A program made the translations under genes and the position numbers. A stretch of 64,000 bases of DNA from a bacterium (GTDB lineage: Bacteria; Zhuqueibacterota; Zhuqueibacteria; Zhuqueibacterales; Zhuqueibacteraceae), in NCBI GenBank assembly GCA_023150945.1, contig JAKLJX010000007.1, positions 124,001-188,000 of the forward strand, written 5' to 3'. The notes beneath the pieces were generated by a model. It did not search any database. It was not told where the DNA came from and was given only the letters and a program-made list of their open reading frames with translations. Position 1 is the first letter of the stretch, and every line of letters starts with the position of its first letter. This document shows, in pieces, positions 8,668 through 18,552 of the stretch.

Positions 8668-8950
8668 TTTTCTTCTTTCATTAATTGTATCACCCGGCAG
8701 AAATGCAGAGCACGGCACGCAACCGCGAGGCCCGGCCGTCTCTGCCCGGCCACAGTAAAGTGTTCGATTTCAACAAACCGCTGGGAGTCTAAGCCTTCGA
8801 CTCAATATTTGCAAGCACTTTTTCCCTTCACGCGCCGGTGAAAACAGCCGACGAAGTTTCCCGTTGCCCTTTGGAATTATTCTTTGTAATTCCAGCCGCA
8901 CCTCTCCACGCTTTTCGCGCTTTTCACCGCCAGACCGGAGGCAGCCAGCC

Positions 8951-10708
8951 ATGACGCGGCCCACCGCTTTCTCCTTCGAAGAACTCGCCCGCAACTGTCA
9001 CAACTATCTCGAACGCCTGATCGATGCCAACGGACTGCCGTACTTCAACGTGTTTTGGACTACGCCCGCCGAAGCGGCGCATGACTGGCCGGATTTTGGC
9101 GACGTCACCAGCCGGCAATTGCAGGCCGCCATCATGCTGCGCCGCATGACCGGATTGCCGGCAGCGACCGTAGAAATCTGGCTCAACCAAATTCTGGCCT
9201 TGATCGATCCCGCTGATGGGCAATTGTATCGCCCGGCGACTCCCTACTGTGAGCCGGTCGCCGATTGGGGCGATGCGGGACTCACGCTCTACGCGCTGGC
9301 CACCGCCGCCATTGACCGCCAGGACCCCAACCTACGCCGCGCCGCAGCAGATATGGCAGAAGGCATGCTGCGCCGGTTGCGTGGCGGCTTCACGCCGCCG
9401 CTTGGTATTGCGTGCTTTCCCCTCAAGCCGCTGATGGTCACGGCGCGGTATCTGCAATGCGAAGCAGCACTGGAAGCAGCCCGCTTGCTGATACACCGTT
9501 TCATCCTCACCGGCAACCTGTTCACGCCCGACAACACCTTCGGCCCCGCCGGCCACATGCACAGCAATCTCCGCACGATGGTGGGCGCGGCGGACTATGC
9601 CCTGCTGACCGGCGATCCTGTTTTGTACAGTCGCATGGCGGCGCTTTACGGCTATGTCAAATCCACCGGCACGCGCTTCGGCTTCCTGCCCGAGGTGATT
9701 GGACGGCAGTGCGATCTGATCGCCTGCGAAACTTGTGCGCTGATGGATTTCGCCGGCATGGGCGTCACACTGGCCAACCATGGCCATCCCGAATACTGGG
9801 CCGACATGGAGCGCCTGGCGCGCAATCACTTTGCCGAAAGCCAGCTTGATGAGGCCGCCTGGCTGGAGTCCGACAATCGCCGGCGCGACACCTCCCAATT
9901 CACCTGGCGCGACATTGGGCCGCGCGTGCGCGGCGCCTGGGCAGGCTGGAGCGCGCCAAATCATATCCTGGCCTACCGCGAGACCTTGAATGCACATTGG
10001 GGCGGGCCGGAGCTGCGCGATAAAACCCGCGCGCTGCAAAACTGTTGCGGCGGATCGGGCGTGCACGGGCTGTTCACTCTGTGGAGAAATGCCGCGCGCT
10101 GCGAGGGCGGCGTCCTGTCGGTCAACATGCACTTGGACAAACGGCTCCCGCAGGCGGAAATTCGCTGTCAGCAGCCTTATCACGGCCGGCTGCAAATTGC
10201 GTTGCATGAGGCGGCGGCCGTGCGGGTGCGCATTCCTGATTTCACCACGGCAGAGGCGCTGCAGGTCGAAGTCAACGGCGCGGTGCTGCCGCTCGCGGCA
10301 CAACCGGTCTTAAAGAGCATCTTTCATCCGGCAGTGGAACAACAACAATCAGCGGCGCAGGTGTCGGGCAACTATCTCGAGTTGGGGCGCTGCCAAACGG
10401 GCGACCGGATCGTGGTAAGCTATCCGCTGCCGCTGCGGGTGGAAGAGATCGCGGTCGGCAATCCGGGGTTTCGGCAGTGGCGCTATCGCGTCACCTGGAA
10501 GGGCGACACCGTCGTGCGCCTGGAGCCGCTGGGGAATGATGCCTCCCAAGCCTATTCTGATTTCGACAAAACCGAGGTTGAAGTTTTCTACGGCGAGCAG
10601 GGTCCCGGCCGGCTGTATCAGCGCGACCACTTGCTGCAGGAAGCTCAGCCCGAGCCGGCCGAACTGCATGAAGATGACGGCAGCCTGGATTTTTGGAAGC
10701 TGCGATGA
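8951..10708 (+). CDS. Glycoside hydrolase-like protein (six-hairpin, GH127/GH146-like)
   Basis: The 585-residue protein has no obvious signal peptide, so it is probably cytoplasmic. Its helix-rich N-terminal two thirds looks like an (alpha/alpha)6 barrel, with an all-beta C-terminal part (about 380-560), the layout of GH127-type beta-L-arabinofuranosidases. The NCCGGSGVHG segment resembles the cysteine-rich catalytic/zinc site of that group, and a second cysteine pair (CETC) lies earlier. ATG at 8951 follows GGAGG. The next gene encodes a URO-D-fold protein, a pairing that suggests a sugar or methoxy-sugar salvage unit. The exact substrate is unknown and the family call is by pattern only. 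Confidence 0.6.
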   Translation: MTRPTAFSFEELARNCHNYLERLIDANGLPYFNVFWTTPAEAAHDWPDFGDVTSRQLQAAIMLRRMTGLPAATVEIWLNQILALIDPADGQLYRPATPYCEPVADWGDAGLTLYALATAAIDRQDPNLRRAAADMAEGMLRRLRGGFTPPLGIACFPLKPLMVTARYLQCEAALEAARLLIHRFILTGNLFTPDNTFGPAGHMHSNLRTMVGAADYALLTGDPVLYSRMAALYGYVKSTGTRFGFLPEVIGRQCDLIACETCALMDFAGMGVTLANHGHPEYWADMERLARNHFAESQLDEAAWLESDNRRRDTSQFTWRDIGPRVRGAWAGWSAPNHILAYRETLNAHWGGPELRDKTRALQNCCGGSGVHGLFTLWRNAARCEGGVLSVNMHLDKRLPQAEIRCQQPYHGRLQIALHEAAAVRVRIPDFTTAEALQVEVNGAVLPLAAQPVLKSIFHPAVEQQQSAAQVSGNYLELGRCQTGDRIVVSYPLPLRVEEIAVGNPGFRQWRYRVTWKGDTVVRLEPLGNDASQAYSDFDKTEVEVFYGEQGPGRLYQRDHLLQEAQPEPAELHEDDGSLDFWKLR

Positions 10709-10757
10709 GAATCAACTCGAATCTTGGTGTCGCGCCGACAACCCTCAGGATTACGCC

Positions 10758-11780
10758 ATGATGACTTCCCGCGAGCTGGTCAAAGCCTCTCTGGAATTTG
10801 CCGGGCCGGAGAGAATCCCCCGGCAACTCTGGCTGCTGCCGTGGGCGGAAACGCATTTCCCCAACGAGCTGCGCCAGATTCAACAACGCTATCCGGATGA
10901 CATCATTTCAGCGCCGGCCTGCCTGCGCCGGCCGGCGCCCACCCAAGGTGACGCCTACGCACCCGGCGTTTACCTGGACGAATGGGGCTGCCGCTTCGAA
11001 AACGCGGAGGCCGGCATCATCGGCATCGTGCAGCAGCCGCTGCTGGCGGATTGGCAGGAGGTCGACACCGTTCGAGTGCCGGAGGAGCTGCTCAGCGTCG
11101 ACGTCGAACAAGTGAATGCCTTTTGCCGCAGCACCGACCGGTTCGTGCTCTCGGGCTGTGGGCCGCGCCCGTTCGAGCAGATGCAATTCATCCGCACCAC
11201 CGAAAATCTGCTGCTCGACCTCGCCCAACCGCCCGCCGAGTTCTTTGTGCTGCGCGACCGGCTGCATCAATTCTATCTCAAACAACTGGAACTGTGGGCC
11301 GGCACCGAGGTCGACGCGCTGACTTTTCTCGATGATTGGGGCATGCAGCACGCCATGCTGATTTCACCCGCGATGTGGCGCCGGCTGTTCAAGCCGCTTT
11401 ATCGCGACTATATCGAAATCGCGCATGCGCACGGCAAATACGCCTTCATGCATTCCGACGGCTACATTCTCGACATCCTGCCGGATTTGATCGAGCTGGG
11501 ACTGGATGCCATCAACGCGCAGCTTTTTTGCATGGGTGTGGAGAGAGTAGGGCAATGCTGCCGCGGCCGGCTCACGTTTTGGGGAGAGATCGACCGGCAA
11601 TATTTGCTGGCTTATGGCACTGCCGAGGAAATCATCGCCGCGGTGGAAAGCGTAAAGCAGTCGCTGTATGCCGGCGGCGGCGTAATCGCGCAATGCGAAT
11701 TCGGCCCGGCGGCAAAGCCGGAGAACGTGTCGCTGGTCTTCGCAACGTGGGAGCGGCTGTCGCACTCGCTCCGGCCATGA
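10758..11780 (+). CDS. Uroporphyrinogen decarboxylase (URO-D) superfamily protein
   Basis: About 340 residues with the URO-D TIM-barrel pattern: an N-terminal segment with VxLDEWGCRF, a central LTFLDDWGMQ, and the HSDGYILDILPDLIELGLDAINAQ stretch typical of the methyltransferase-like branch (MtaA/CmuA relatives) rather than HemE. This branch transfers methyl groups between corrinoids and thiols or acts on unknown substrates. Two adjacent ATGs (10758, 10761) are possible starts. It lies 49 bases after the glycosidase-like gene and is probably cotranscribed. Haem synthesis is unlikely as its role because the genomic context is catabolic. Confidence 0.75.
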   Translation: MMTSRELVKASLEFAGPERIPRQLWLLPWAETHFPNELRQIQQRYPDDIISAPACLRRPAPTQGDAYAPGVYLDEWGCRFENAEAGIIGIVQQPLLADWQEVDTVRVPEELLSVDVEQVNAFCRSTDRFVLSGCGPRPFEQMQFIRTTENLLLDLAQPPAEFFVLRDRLHQFYLKQLELWAGTEVDALTFLDDWGMQHAMLISPAMWRRLFKPLYRDYIEIAHAHGKYAFMHSDGYILDILPDLIELGLDAINAQLFCMGVERVGQCCRGRLTFWGEIDRQYLLAYGTAEEIIAAVESVKQSLYAGGGVIAQCEFGPAAKPENVSLVFATWERLSHSLRP

Positions 11781-11982
11781 TCGACGCAGAAACCAGTGCG
11801 CGGTTACCGTGAATGCGTGGACCTGCCCCCTTGGCGCATCGCTCCAACCCATGCATTGATTGCTTCGACAGCGACACACGAGGGGGCGGGGCTACAAAAA
11901 TCTATGGACCCAGTGCACTCGCGTCCCGGCGGGGATGCTGTCCAGCGTCACGCAGCCTTCATCATTACGGAGAGGCCTTCGC

Positions 11983-12564
11983 ATGAGTAAAATGCTCTTG
12001 GGGCTGACTTTGCTCGTGGTTGCCGCCGCCAGCAGCTTTGCGCAACCGTGTTTCCGCTACGACCAAAAGAATTCGTGCTCCTCCTACCCTCTCTCCGATT
12101 TTGTTGCGAGCGTGCCGCTGCCCGGCGCCAACGGCGCGCCCGCGCGCCACGTGGATTTGGGTACGAGTTTGGGCTGGTTGTTCACGCTAAATGAGAAAAC
12201 TGCGGTGGGCCCAGCCTTCTTCTTCTCAGCCTATTTGAACGGCGGCTGGCATTCGCAGCTTGGCGCACAAGGCCGCTTACGCTACTGGTTGAATCCCAAC
12301 CTGCATGTTGATTTCTCGCCGGGCGCAATCCTCCGCGACAGTCCCTATCCCCGCGGATTTGCAGGATACACCGCTGAAATCTCAGCCGGCTATCGCGACT
12401 GGGTGAGCCTCGCCGCCCGCGTGGATCGCGTGCGCGTCTATCCGGATGATCATGACACGATTCTGCAGATGGGGATCAAGTTGGGATCATATGCCGGCAT
12501 GGGATTGACCGCGGTGGGAACAGTCGCAGGCGGGATCGCTTACCTCCTCAGCCAGATCGACTGA
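11983..12564 (+). CDS. Exported protein of unknown function, possible outer-membrane beta protein
   Basis: A 193-residue product beginning with a clear signal peptide (MSKMLLGLTLLVVAAASSFAQ). The mature part is rich in alternating aromatic/polar residues (YLNGGWHSQLGAQGRLRYWL, AEISAGYRDWVSLAARVDRV) as in small outer-membrane barrels. It ends in a hydrophobic glycine-rich stretch (about 165-190). Two cysteines lie just after the signal (PCFRY, NSC) and could form a disulfide. The ATG at 11983 follows GGAGAGG. No family was recognised. It stands alone between the URO-D gene and the convergent PBP gene. Confidence 0.65.
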   Translation: MSKMLLGLTLLVVAAASSFAQPCFRYDQKNSCSSYPLSDFVASVPLPGANGAPARHVDLGTSLGWLFTLNEKTAVGPAFFFSAYLNGGWHSQLGAQGRLRYWLNPNLHVDFSPGAILRDSPYPRGFAGYTAEISAGYRDWVSLAARVDRVRVYPDDHDTILQMGIKLGSYAGMGLTAVGTVAGGIAYLLSQID

Positions 12565-12798
12565 GGCTTCGCAAGTAAGATCGGCACTCGCGAAACAGAC
12601 TTTTCTGCAACGGATTGAAACAATCCAACTGATTCCAGGCTACGCCATCTGCCGGTTTGCTTCGCCTTGAATATTGCCTGCCAATCTTCGCCCATACTCA
12701 CCTGCCCTGGCGATGGCAGGATCAGGGGCGAGCCCAACACGAGGCAAGATTCAGCATGCTCACAAGAAGACATGCGTGTTTGAAAGCGGAACCTACGC
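12565..12798. other. Intergenic region, nothing recognised
   Basis: A 234-base spacer between convergent genes. No clear terminator hairpin or RNA gene was seen. Confidence 0.4.
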
Positions 12799-14736
12799 TC
12801 AGCGATACATGCCGCCGGCGGCATCTTCCGGCACGATCAGTTGTAATCCGTCCTCCGGTTTGATCACTTCCCAGCCTTTTTCCGGATTCACATAGACGGT
12901 CTTCAACCCCGGCGGTATGGTGAAATCGCGCGCCGGATAAAGCGCAGTGGCGCGTTTCATGAAACCGGCCCAGATCGGCACGGCGCCGCGACCGCCATCC
13001 ACCCCGCGGCCGTCACGCGTGCGCATTTGCGCATCGCGATCGTATCCCACCCAAACCGAAGTGGCCAGCGAAGTGGTGAAGCCGGTGAACCAGGCATCGG
13101 TGTACTCCGTACTGGTGCCGGTTTTGCCGGCGACCGGCGCGGTGAAGCCGAGCGCGCGAATGCCGCGGCCGGTGCCGCCTTCGATCACGCCGCGCATCAT
13201 ATCGAGCATTTGATACGTCACGCGCGCATCAAACCGGGTCTCGCCGAAACTGTACTCCCGATCCAGCACCACGCCGTTGACGTCCTCGACGCGCTTGATC
13301 AGCACCGGCCGGTGATAAACGCCGTTGTTGGCAATCACGGCATACGCGGCGGCCAGCTCCAGCGGCGACATGCCGGCCGTGCCGAGCGCGAGTGAAATCA
13401 CTTCATCAATCGGCGTGGAAATGCCCATACGCCGCGCGGTTTCCACGACTTTTGCGGGCGTGACTTCGGCTGTCAACTGCGCTGAAATGACATTGAGCGA
13501 TTGCATCAGCGCTGCTTTCAGCACCATCTCACCGTGATAGCGGCGATCGAAATTGCGCGGGCGATAGGGCCGGTTGTTGGCATCACGCAGCGTGGTGAGC
13601 GTGTCATACACGAGCGTGCGCGGCGTCACCCGCAGTTGCTCGAGCGCCGTCAGATAGACAAACGGTTTGATGCACGAGCCGACGTGGCGGTTCGCTTCCA
13701 CGGCGCGATTGAACGCCGCGGGCACATAGCGCCGCGCCCCCACCAGCGCCTTGACTTCGCCGGTCGGCACCGCCAGCGCCACCAGCGCCGCCTGCAACGG
13801 CAGGCCAGTGGAATCCAGTTCGGCCTCCAATTTGAGCGCGCCGGCTTCGACTTCCTGCTCGGCGATGGCCTGCAGCACGGGATCGAGCGTGGTGTAGATG
13901 CGCAAGCCGCCGTATTGCACCGGCTCGCGGCCGTAGCGCGCCTGCGCCTCGCTGATCACATAATCGATGAAATCATTGCCGAACGAGCGCTGTTTGGAAA
14001 GGTGAATCGAATCCGCCGCTGCCTGCTGCCGTTGCGCCTCGCTGAGATAACCCTCCTTCGCCATCCGGTAAAGCACCAGCCGCTGCCGCGTCTTGGCGTT
14101 GTCAAAATGGGAGAAGGGATTGAGCTTCTGCGGCGAGTTGAGGATGCCGGCGAGCATGGCCGCCTCCGGCACGGTCAGATCAGCAGCGGACTTGTTGAAG
14201 TATTGCCGCGCCGCGTCTTCCACGCCGTGCGCCGCGCCGCCAAAATAGACAAGATTACAGTAGGCCTCGAGAATTTCCCGCTTGCTGAACGTCGCTTCGA
14301 GCTGCAGGCTGATGAGAATCTCCTTGAGCTTGCGGCCGAAACTTTTTTGAAAGCTGAAAAAGAGGTATTTCGAGAGTTGCTGGGTGATGGTCGAACCGCT
14401 CTGCAGCGGATGACCGGTTAAGCTGCGATAGGCGCCGCGCAGCAAACCGAGCTTGTCGATGCCACTGTGCCGGTAAAAGCCGCCGTCTTCCGTGGCGATC
14501 ACGGCATTGAGAAAATTGGGACTGATCTTGTCGAGCGTGACATAAGTGCGGCCGCCCAGCCGCTGCACCAGCGTGCCGTCGGCGGCGTAGATCTCGGTCG
14601 GTCGGGCAAACACCAGGCTGCGCAAATCGCGGGGCAGATAAGGCAGGTCGCTCAGGACCACGAAAAAGATGATCATAGCCGTGAGCAGCAGGCCGGCCGC
14701 CGCCAGCATCAGACTATAGAGGATTTTGGCTCGCAT
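12799..14736 (-). CDS. mrcA: Class A penicillin-binding protein (PBP1A type)
   Basis: Bifunctional peptidoglycan synthase. An N-terminal transmembrane anchor (about 5-30) is followed by a GT51 glycosyltransferase domain with E83 in ATEDGGF and the GGSTITQQ-type segment SGSTITQQLSK. The penicillin-binding transpeptidase has Ser354-x-x-Lys357 (SCIK), SLN at 413-415 and KTGT from 538. At 645 residues it is a short class A PBP without large insertions. Its start overlaps the end of the upstream membrane-protein gene by 23 bases. It is the last gene of the long Bat operon, linking that machinery to wall synthesis. Confidence 0.95.
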   Translation of the reverse strand: MRAKILYSLMLAAAGLLLTAMIIFFVVLSDLPYLPRDLRSLVFARPTEIYAADGTLVQRLGGRTYVTLDKISPNFLNAVIATEDGGFYRHSGIDKLGLLRGAYRSLTGHPLQSGSTITQQLSKYLFFSFQKSFGRKLKEILISLQLEATFSKREILEAYCNLVYFGGAAHGVEDAARQYFNKSAADLTVPEAAMLAGILNSPQKLNPFSHFDNAKTRQRLVLYRMAKEGYLSEAQRQQAAADSIHLSKQRSFGNDFIDYVISEAQARYGREPVQYGGLRIYTTLDPVLQAIAEQEVEAGALKLEAELDSTGLPLQAALVALAVPTGEVKALVGARRYVPAAFNRAVEANRHVGSCIKPFVYLTALEQLRVTPRTLVYDTLTTLRDANNRPYRPRNFDRRYHGEMVLKAALMQSLNVISAQLTAEVTPAKVVETARRMGISTPIDEVISLALGTAGMSPLELAAAYAVIANNGVYHRPVLIKRVEDVNGVVLDREYSFGETRFDARVTYQMLDMMRGVIEGGTGRGIRALGFTAPVAGKTGTSTEYTDAWFTGFTTSLATSVWVGYDRDAQMRTRDGRGVDGGRGAVPIWAGFMKRATALYPARDFTIPPGLKTVYVNPEKGWEVIKPEDGLQLIVPEDAAGGMYR

Positions 14737-15571
14737 GCGCTCCGGCTCGGGCGATGAAATCCATGGTCCATTCTTCCGGCAAATAGTAGATCAGGGCGCG
14801 GCCGTCATCGAGCGCGAAGGCGGTCTCCACAAAGCCGGCGGTGCTGCGGTTGGCGAAGCCGACGCGCGCGAGGTGCGTGCTGGGATCGGTCAACACCGGC
14901 AACTCTTTGATCATTTCCGCGCGCTCATCATAGAATTTGCGGTCCAGCACTTCGAAGAAATCGGCGGCGCTCAACACCCGGCCGGCGAAGCGCGCCACTT
15001 GGCGCACGTCCATCTGCCGCTCCTTGCCGTGATTGACGATCATTTCGAGCTGATCCGCCGGCAGGGAGGTTTGATACAACACCTCGCGATTGGCATCGAG
15101 CAGAAACAGATCGAGACGGTCGGGATAGCGGTTGACCGTGACCTGCGCGACGCTGCGCTCGCGGTTGAAGCTGACCATGCTGCCGGTGGGCACCAGCAAC
15201 GGCCGGAACAGTGCCGGCAGCTCGCGATAGATCAAGCCGAATTGTTCGGGCGGCAGCTCGGTGCGGGCGTTGGAGGCGGTGAAATTCACCAGCTCCTCGA
15301 ACTTCGAGATGCCGGCGATCAAACTCAACTGCTCGCGCCGCACTTGTGTGATGCGTTCGAGGTTGGTGTTGGCGAGCAGCCGGTTTTGATCCTCCTGCCA
15401 ACTGCGGCCGATCTTTTCGCGGCCGGGGTTGTGCCACACCAGGTACCGTCCAATCGCGGCCTCGACGATGTTGAAGCCCAACTCGCCGATCACAAACAGC
15501 AGCGCGAGCGCGCCGAGCCATAGCCAGGGCGTGCGCACCAGCTTGCGATAGTCCTGTGTAAGTTCCGACAT
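14714..15571 (-). CDS. Membrane-anchored protein of unknown function
   Basis: A 285-residue product with a short basic N-terminus, one transmembrane helix (about 15-37) and a large periplasmic-looking domain. The soluble part resembles an extracytoplasmic sensor fold in pattern: helix-rich start, then strands (SVAQVTVNRYPDRLDLFLLD, GRALIYYLPEEWTM). No catalytic motif was recognised. The start ATG at 15571 is the only good one. It lies between batE and mrcA and overlaps the latter by 23 bases, indicating translational coupling; a role in controlling or supporting PBP1A is inference from position. Confidence 0.7.
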   Translation of the reverse strand: MSELTQDYRKLVRTPWLWLGALALLFVIGELGFNIVEAAIGRYLVWHNPGREKIGRSWQEDQNRLLANTNLERITQVRREQLSLIAGISKFEELVNFTASNARTELPPEQFGLIYRELPALFRPLLVPTGSMVSFNRERSVAQVTVNRYPDRLDLFLLDANREVLYQTSLPADQLEMIVNHGKERQMDVRQVARFAGRVLSAADFFEVLDRKFYDERAEMIKELPVLTDPSTHLARVGFANRSTAGFVETAFALDDGRALIYYLPEEWTMDFIARAGAHASQNPL

Positions 15572-15716
15572 TGCTTTTCAATCATCCCGTGAGAATGAAG
15601 CTTTGCGGGCGGATCGAGGAGCAGAAGCCGGCCGGAAGCACCGGCAACGGCAAGGCCCCGATCATGACCCCAATTCCCCTGCTGGCAGACTTGGCGGAAT
15701 TCCTGCGTGCCGGCAT

Positions 15717-16562
15717 TCAAATCACGCCCACTGCCGCTTGCGGCAGCCAGCCGACTTTGCCATCCGCCAGCCGAATGCGCGCCCAAGTGCCGCTCAGCTC
15801 TTGCAATTGCACTTTCGCGCCCTCGTGCAGAATAAAAGCCTCGGTGGCGTCCGCGGCCGGCGAAGTATGCACAATGACGCGTCTCTGCAGCACGATGCCA
15901 TAACGCGAGGTGCGCTGCTGATAAAGCTGCGCGGCAAAAATCACGGCCAGCACCAGCACGCCCGTAGCCGCGACCCAGGCCAATCGCCGGCCGGCAAGCT
16001 GCCAGATTCGCCGGCGGGCGAGAAGATTTGCCGCCAAACCGGCGAACAGGAGAATCCAAAGAATCAGGCCGGCCAGCGCCACTTGCTGAATCGAAAAAAA
16101 ATTGAGGGCGGTCTGGCCCCAGGCCACGACCAGCGCAACCGGCGGTTGCGGAATGCGATCGATGATCGCGAGATTGGCCAGTTCGAGATTGAAGCGAATA
16201 TCGTCATTGCGGCGATTGAGGCGCAGCGCCCGCTCATAGTTGAGAATCGCCATGCCGGGCTGCCGCTGCTTGAAGTAGGCATTGCCGAGATTGTAGTAAA
16301 CCTGCCAGTTTTCCCGGCCGAGCGCGATGATTTTTTCATACGCTGCTGCCGCCTCGGCGTACTGTCCGGCTTGATAATGTTGATTGGCTTGGTTGAACAG
16401 GCTGCCGGCTTCATCCGCAGCAACGACGCGCACAAGCCCGAACAGCAGCGCCAGCATTCCGCCGGCCACAAGGCCGCTGCCCTTGCGGTGGCTGACACCT
16501 GTCCCGCGGTGCGGCGCAGCCGTCTCGAGACTGCGATCGGAAGGATCGTGCCGGGGAATCAT
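15717..16562 (-). CDS. batE: BatE-like TPR and SH3 membrane protein
   Basis: About 281 residues: signal or transmembrane segment (about 30-48), TPR repeats at 50-125 (AGQYAEAAAAYEKIIALGRE, NWQVYYNLGNAYFKQRQPGM), and two further transmembrane helices (about 140-205). A C-terminal bacterial SH3-like domain ends the protein (RVIVHTSPAADATEAFILHE, GWLPQAAVG). This is the BatE arrangement. The ATG at 16562 shares its A with the TGA stop of batD (TGATG), so translation is coupled. It would act as an envelope scaffold with BatA-D. Confidence 0.85.
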   Translation of the reverse strand: MIPRHDPSDRSLETAAPHRGTGVSHRKGSGLVAGGMLALLFGLVRVVAADEAGSLFNQANQHYQAGQYAEAAAAYEKIIALGRENWQVYYNLGNAYFKQRQPGMAILNYERALRLNRRNDDIRFNLELANLAIIDRIPQPPVALVVAWGQTALNFFSIQQVALAGLILWILLFAGLAANLLARRRIWQLAGRRLAWVAATGVLVLAVIFAAQLYQQRTSRYGIVLQRRVIVHTSPAADATEAFILHEGAKVQLQELSGTWARIRLADGKVGWLPQAAVGVI

Positions 16563-18412
16563 CACAGCGCGTCCTCCAGTTGTTCGAGCACGCCGGCGGC
16601 TTGTTGATAGAACTGCTGCATCTCCGCGCCATTGGTGGTGGCCGGTGCAAAGCGTTGATAGTCGCAAGTGTGCAAGCAGTTGAGATAGTCGCTGATCAGC
16701 GCCGGCGCGACATTCTTCTCCTTGAGCAACTGTTCGATGTGATCCGTAACCAAACCGGCTTCCGCGACGTTGAGCTTGTTGCCGAGAAATCCCATCAACG
16801 CCCGCTGCACCTCGGCGTAGAATCCCTTGCTGTCGTTGGCCTGCAGCCGTTTCTTGGCCGCTTTCAACTGGCGTTGGGCAGCGGCAGCGGCGCGGCGGTT
16901 GCGGGCATAGGCGACATTGGTAGCCAGCTTGGCTTGATGGCGCTGCCACACCAGCGCGCCGAGAAAGCCGACAACCGGCAGCCCCAGCAGCGTGAGAAAC
17001 CACGCGCTGGTATAGTTGACCGCGCCCAGACGCTGCAGCGGCGCCGCGCTGGTGGCGATGAAGCGTATGTCCTGGCCCAGCAGCCGCACGTCCTCTTTCG
17101 AGGCGCCGCTCAGCGCGGCGGTGGCATACTCGGTTGTGCCGGGTTCGACCGTGAGGGTGATGGGCTTGGTGCTGGCCGTGACGTATTGTTTTGCGCGCGG
17201 ATCAAAGTAGGCGAAGGTGATTGGCTTGATCACATGCGTGCCGGCGTAACGCGGCACCATCACATACTCCCAGCTCTTGCTGCCGGTGATCTGCGTATCG
17301 CCATGCTCGACGTCTTGCGAAACTTTGGGATCGTAGACTTCAAAATCAGCGGGCAGCTCCGGCGCGGGAGCCGGCAAGGTTTTGATATTGCCCTGCCCGG
17401 AGATTTTCACCGTGAGGGTAATGGCTTCGTTCGCTTTCACCGCGGTGCGGTCGACCATCGCACTGAGAGTATAATTGCCCACGACGCCGGCGAATCCCGC
17501 GGGCTTGCCAGACGCGGGCAGCGGCAGCACTTCGATTGCCACCGGCCGCGAGGCGATGGTGACGCGCTCGACCGGCGCAAAGATCGGATCATCAAAGAAG
17601 CTGTCGAAAATGTCGCGCGGTCGCCGGCGCTGCGCCGCCGTCACCTCGCAATCCAGGCTCATGGCTTCAATCGTGCCGCGGCCCGCGGTCTGGGGAAAGA
17701 TCGCCGTACGCTTGACCTCGGCGACGAGATAGCGCTGGCCGTTGATGACTTGTTGATAGGTGCGCGGCTGCCGCGGCATGGGGAAATCCTCCACCCAGAA
17801 GCCGGTGAAGGTCGGCAACTTGGCATTGCCATAGTTGCGGACGTTGCGGGCAGTGTAGATCTTGAAGGTCACGATCACCGGTTGGTTGACAAAGACTTGC
17901 TTGCGGTCGACTTCGGCGCGCAGAAAAAGGCTGCCATCCGCGGTGACATTCGGATCCGCCTGCGGCGCCGGCGCGCCGGGAGCAGAAGGCTGGCCGCCGG
18001 CTGCCGGCAAAATTTCGATGCGTATTGGATCGCTGCGATAAGCCTGGCCGCCGGCTTCAACCTCCACCGGGCCGATCGCGAAGGATCCGCTGGCAATGGC
18101 AATGAAAGTGTAATGATAGGTGTGCGAGGACGACATGCGGCCGTTGACGATCTGAATGCTCTGCGAGCTGCTGGTGCCGGCGAGGCGCGCAAAGCTCTCC
18201 ATCTCCGGCAAGTTCGGTTGTCCGGCATTGCCGCCCGTGACTTCAACGCTGAGCGTGAAATCTTCATTCAGGCCGATGCGGGTGCGATCGACCGTCGCCG
18301 TCACCGTGACTTGCGCAAGGCCGGCAGAAGCATAGGCAACACCGAGCATCACCAAGAGAAAGATCGATCTGGCGACCGCGGCCGGAGCTTTTCCCCGTGT
18401 GCCAGCCAGCAT
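16562..18412 (-). CDS. batD: BatD-like oxygen-tolerance/aerotolerance protein
   Basis: Periplasmic multi-domain beta-sandwich protein (BatD/DUF7939 type) of about 616 residues. It has a signal peptide, Ig-like domains starting VTVTATVDRTRIGLNEDFTL and again VGNYTLSAMVDRTAVKANEA, a transmembrane helix near 455-475 and a C-terminal cytoplasmic helical domain. ATG at 18412 gives a normal signal peptide and follows AGGTGA. An alternative ATG at 18553 overlaps the batC stop (TGATG) but would add 47 basic residues before the signal. The C-terminal helical domain resembles those of the genes at 21532 and 25601. Confidence 0.85.
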   Translation of the reverse strand: MLAGTRGKAPAAVARSIFLLVMLGVAYASAGLAQVTVTATVDRTRIGLNEDFTLSVEVTGGNAGQPNLPEMESFARLAGTSSSQSIQIVNGRMSSSHTYHYTFIAIASGSFAIGPVEVEAGGQAYRSDPIRIEILPAAGGQPSAPGAPAPQADPNVTADGSLFLRAEVDRKQVFVNQPVIVTFKIYTARNVRNYGNAKLPTFTGFWVEDFPMPRQPRTYQQVINGQRYLVAEVKRTAIFPQTAGRGTIEAMSLDCEVTAAQRRRPRDIFDSFFDDPIFAPVERVTIASRPVAIEVLPLPASGKPAGFAGVVGNYTLSAMVDRTAVKANEAITLTVKISGQGNIKTLPAPAPELPADFEVYDPKVSQDVEHGDTQITGSKSWEYVMVPRYAGTHVIKPITFAYFDPRAKQYVTASTKPITLTVEPGTTEYATAALSGASKEDVRLLGQDIRFIATSAAPLQRLGAVNYTSAWFLTLLGLPVVGFLGALVWQRHQAKLATNVAYARNRRAAAAAQRQLKAAKKRLQANDSKGFYAEVQRALMGFLGNKLNVAEAGLVTDHIEQLLKEKNVAPALISDYLNCLHTCDYQRFAPATTNGAEMQQFYQQAAGVLEQLEDAL

Positions 18413-18552
18413 CGCTTCACCTGCGCGCCGGCCTGAGAAGCAGAGATCCCGGCGTGCCGAAACGCTGCGGCCTGATCTCACGCGTGGTGGCGCGGCGTTT
18501 CCCGCCAAGCTGACGGAGTTGTGCCGCCACGTATTTCTTGCTGCCATTCTCA

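Noticed and set aside
10758-11780. HemE uroporphyrinogen decarboxylase
   Set aside because: The sequence follows the methyltransferase-like branch and lies beside a glycosidase; no other haem genes are near.
16580-18436. A 618-codon plus-strand frame opposite batD
   Set aside because: Antisense shadow; batD has signal peptide, Ig-like repeats and operon context.
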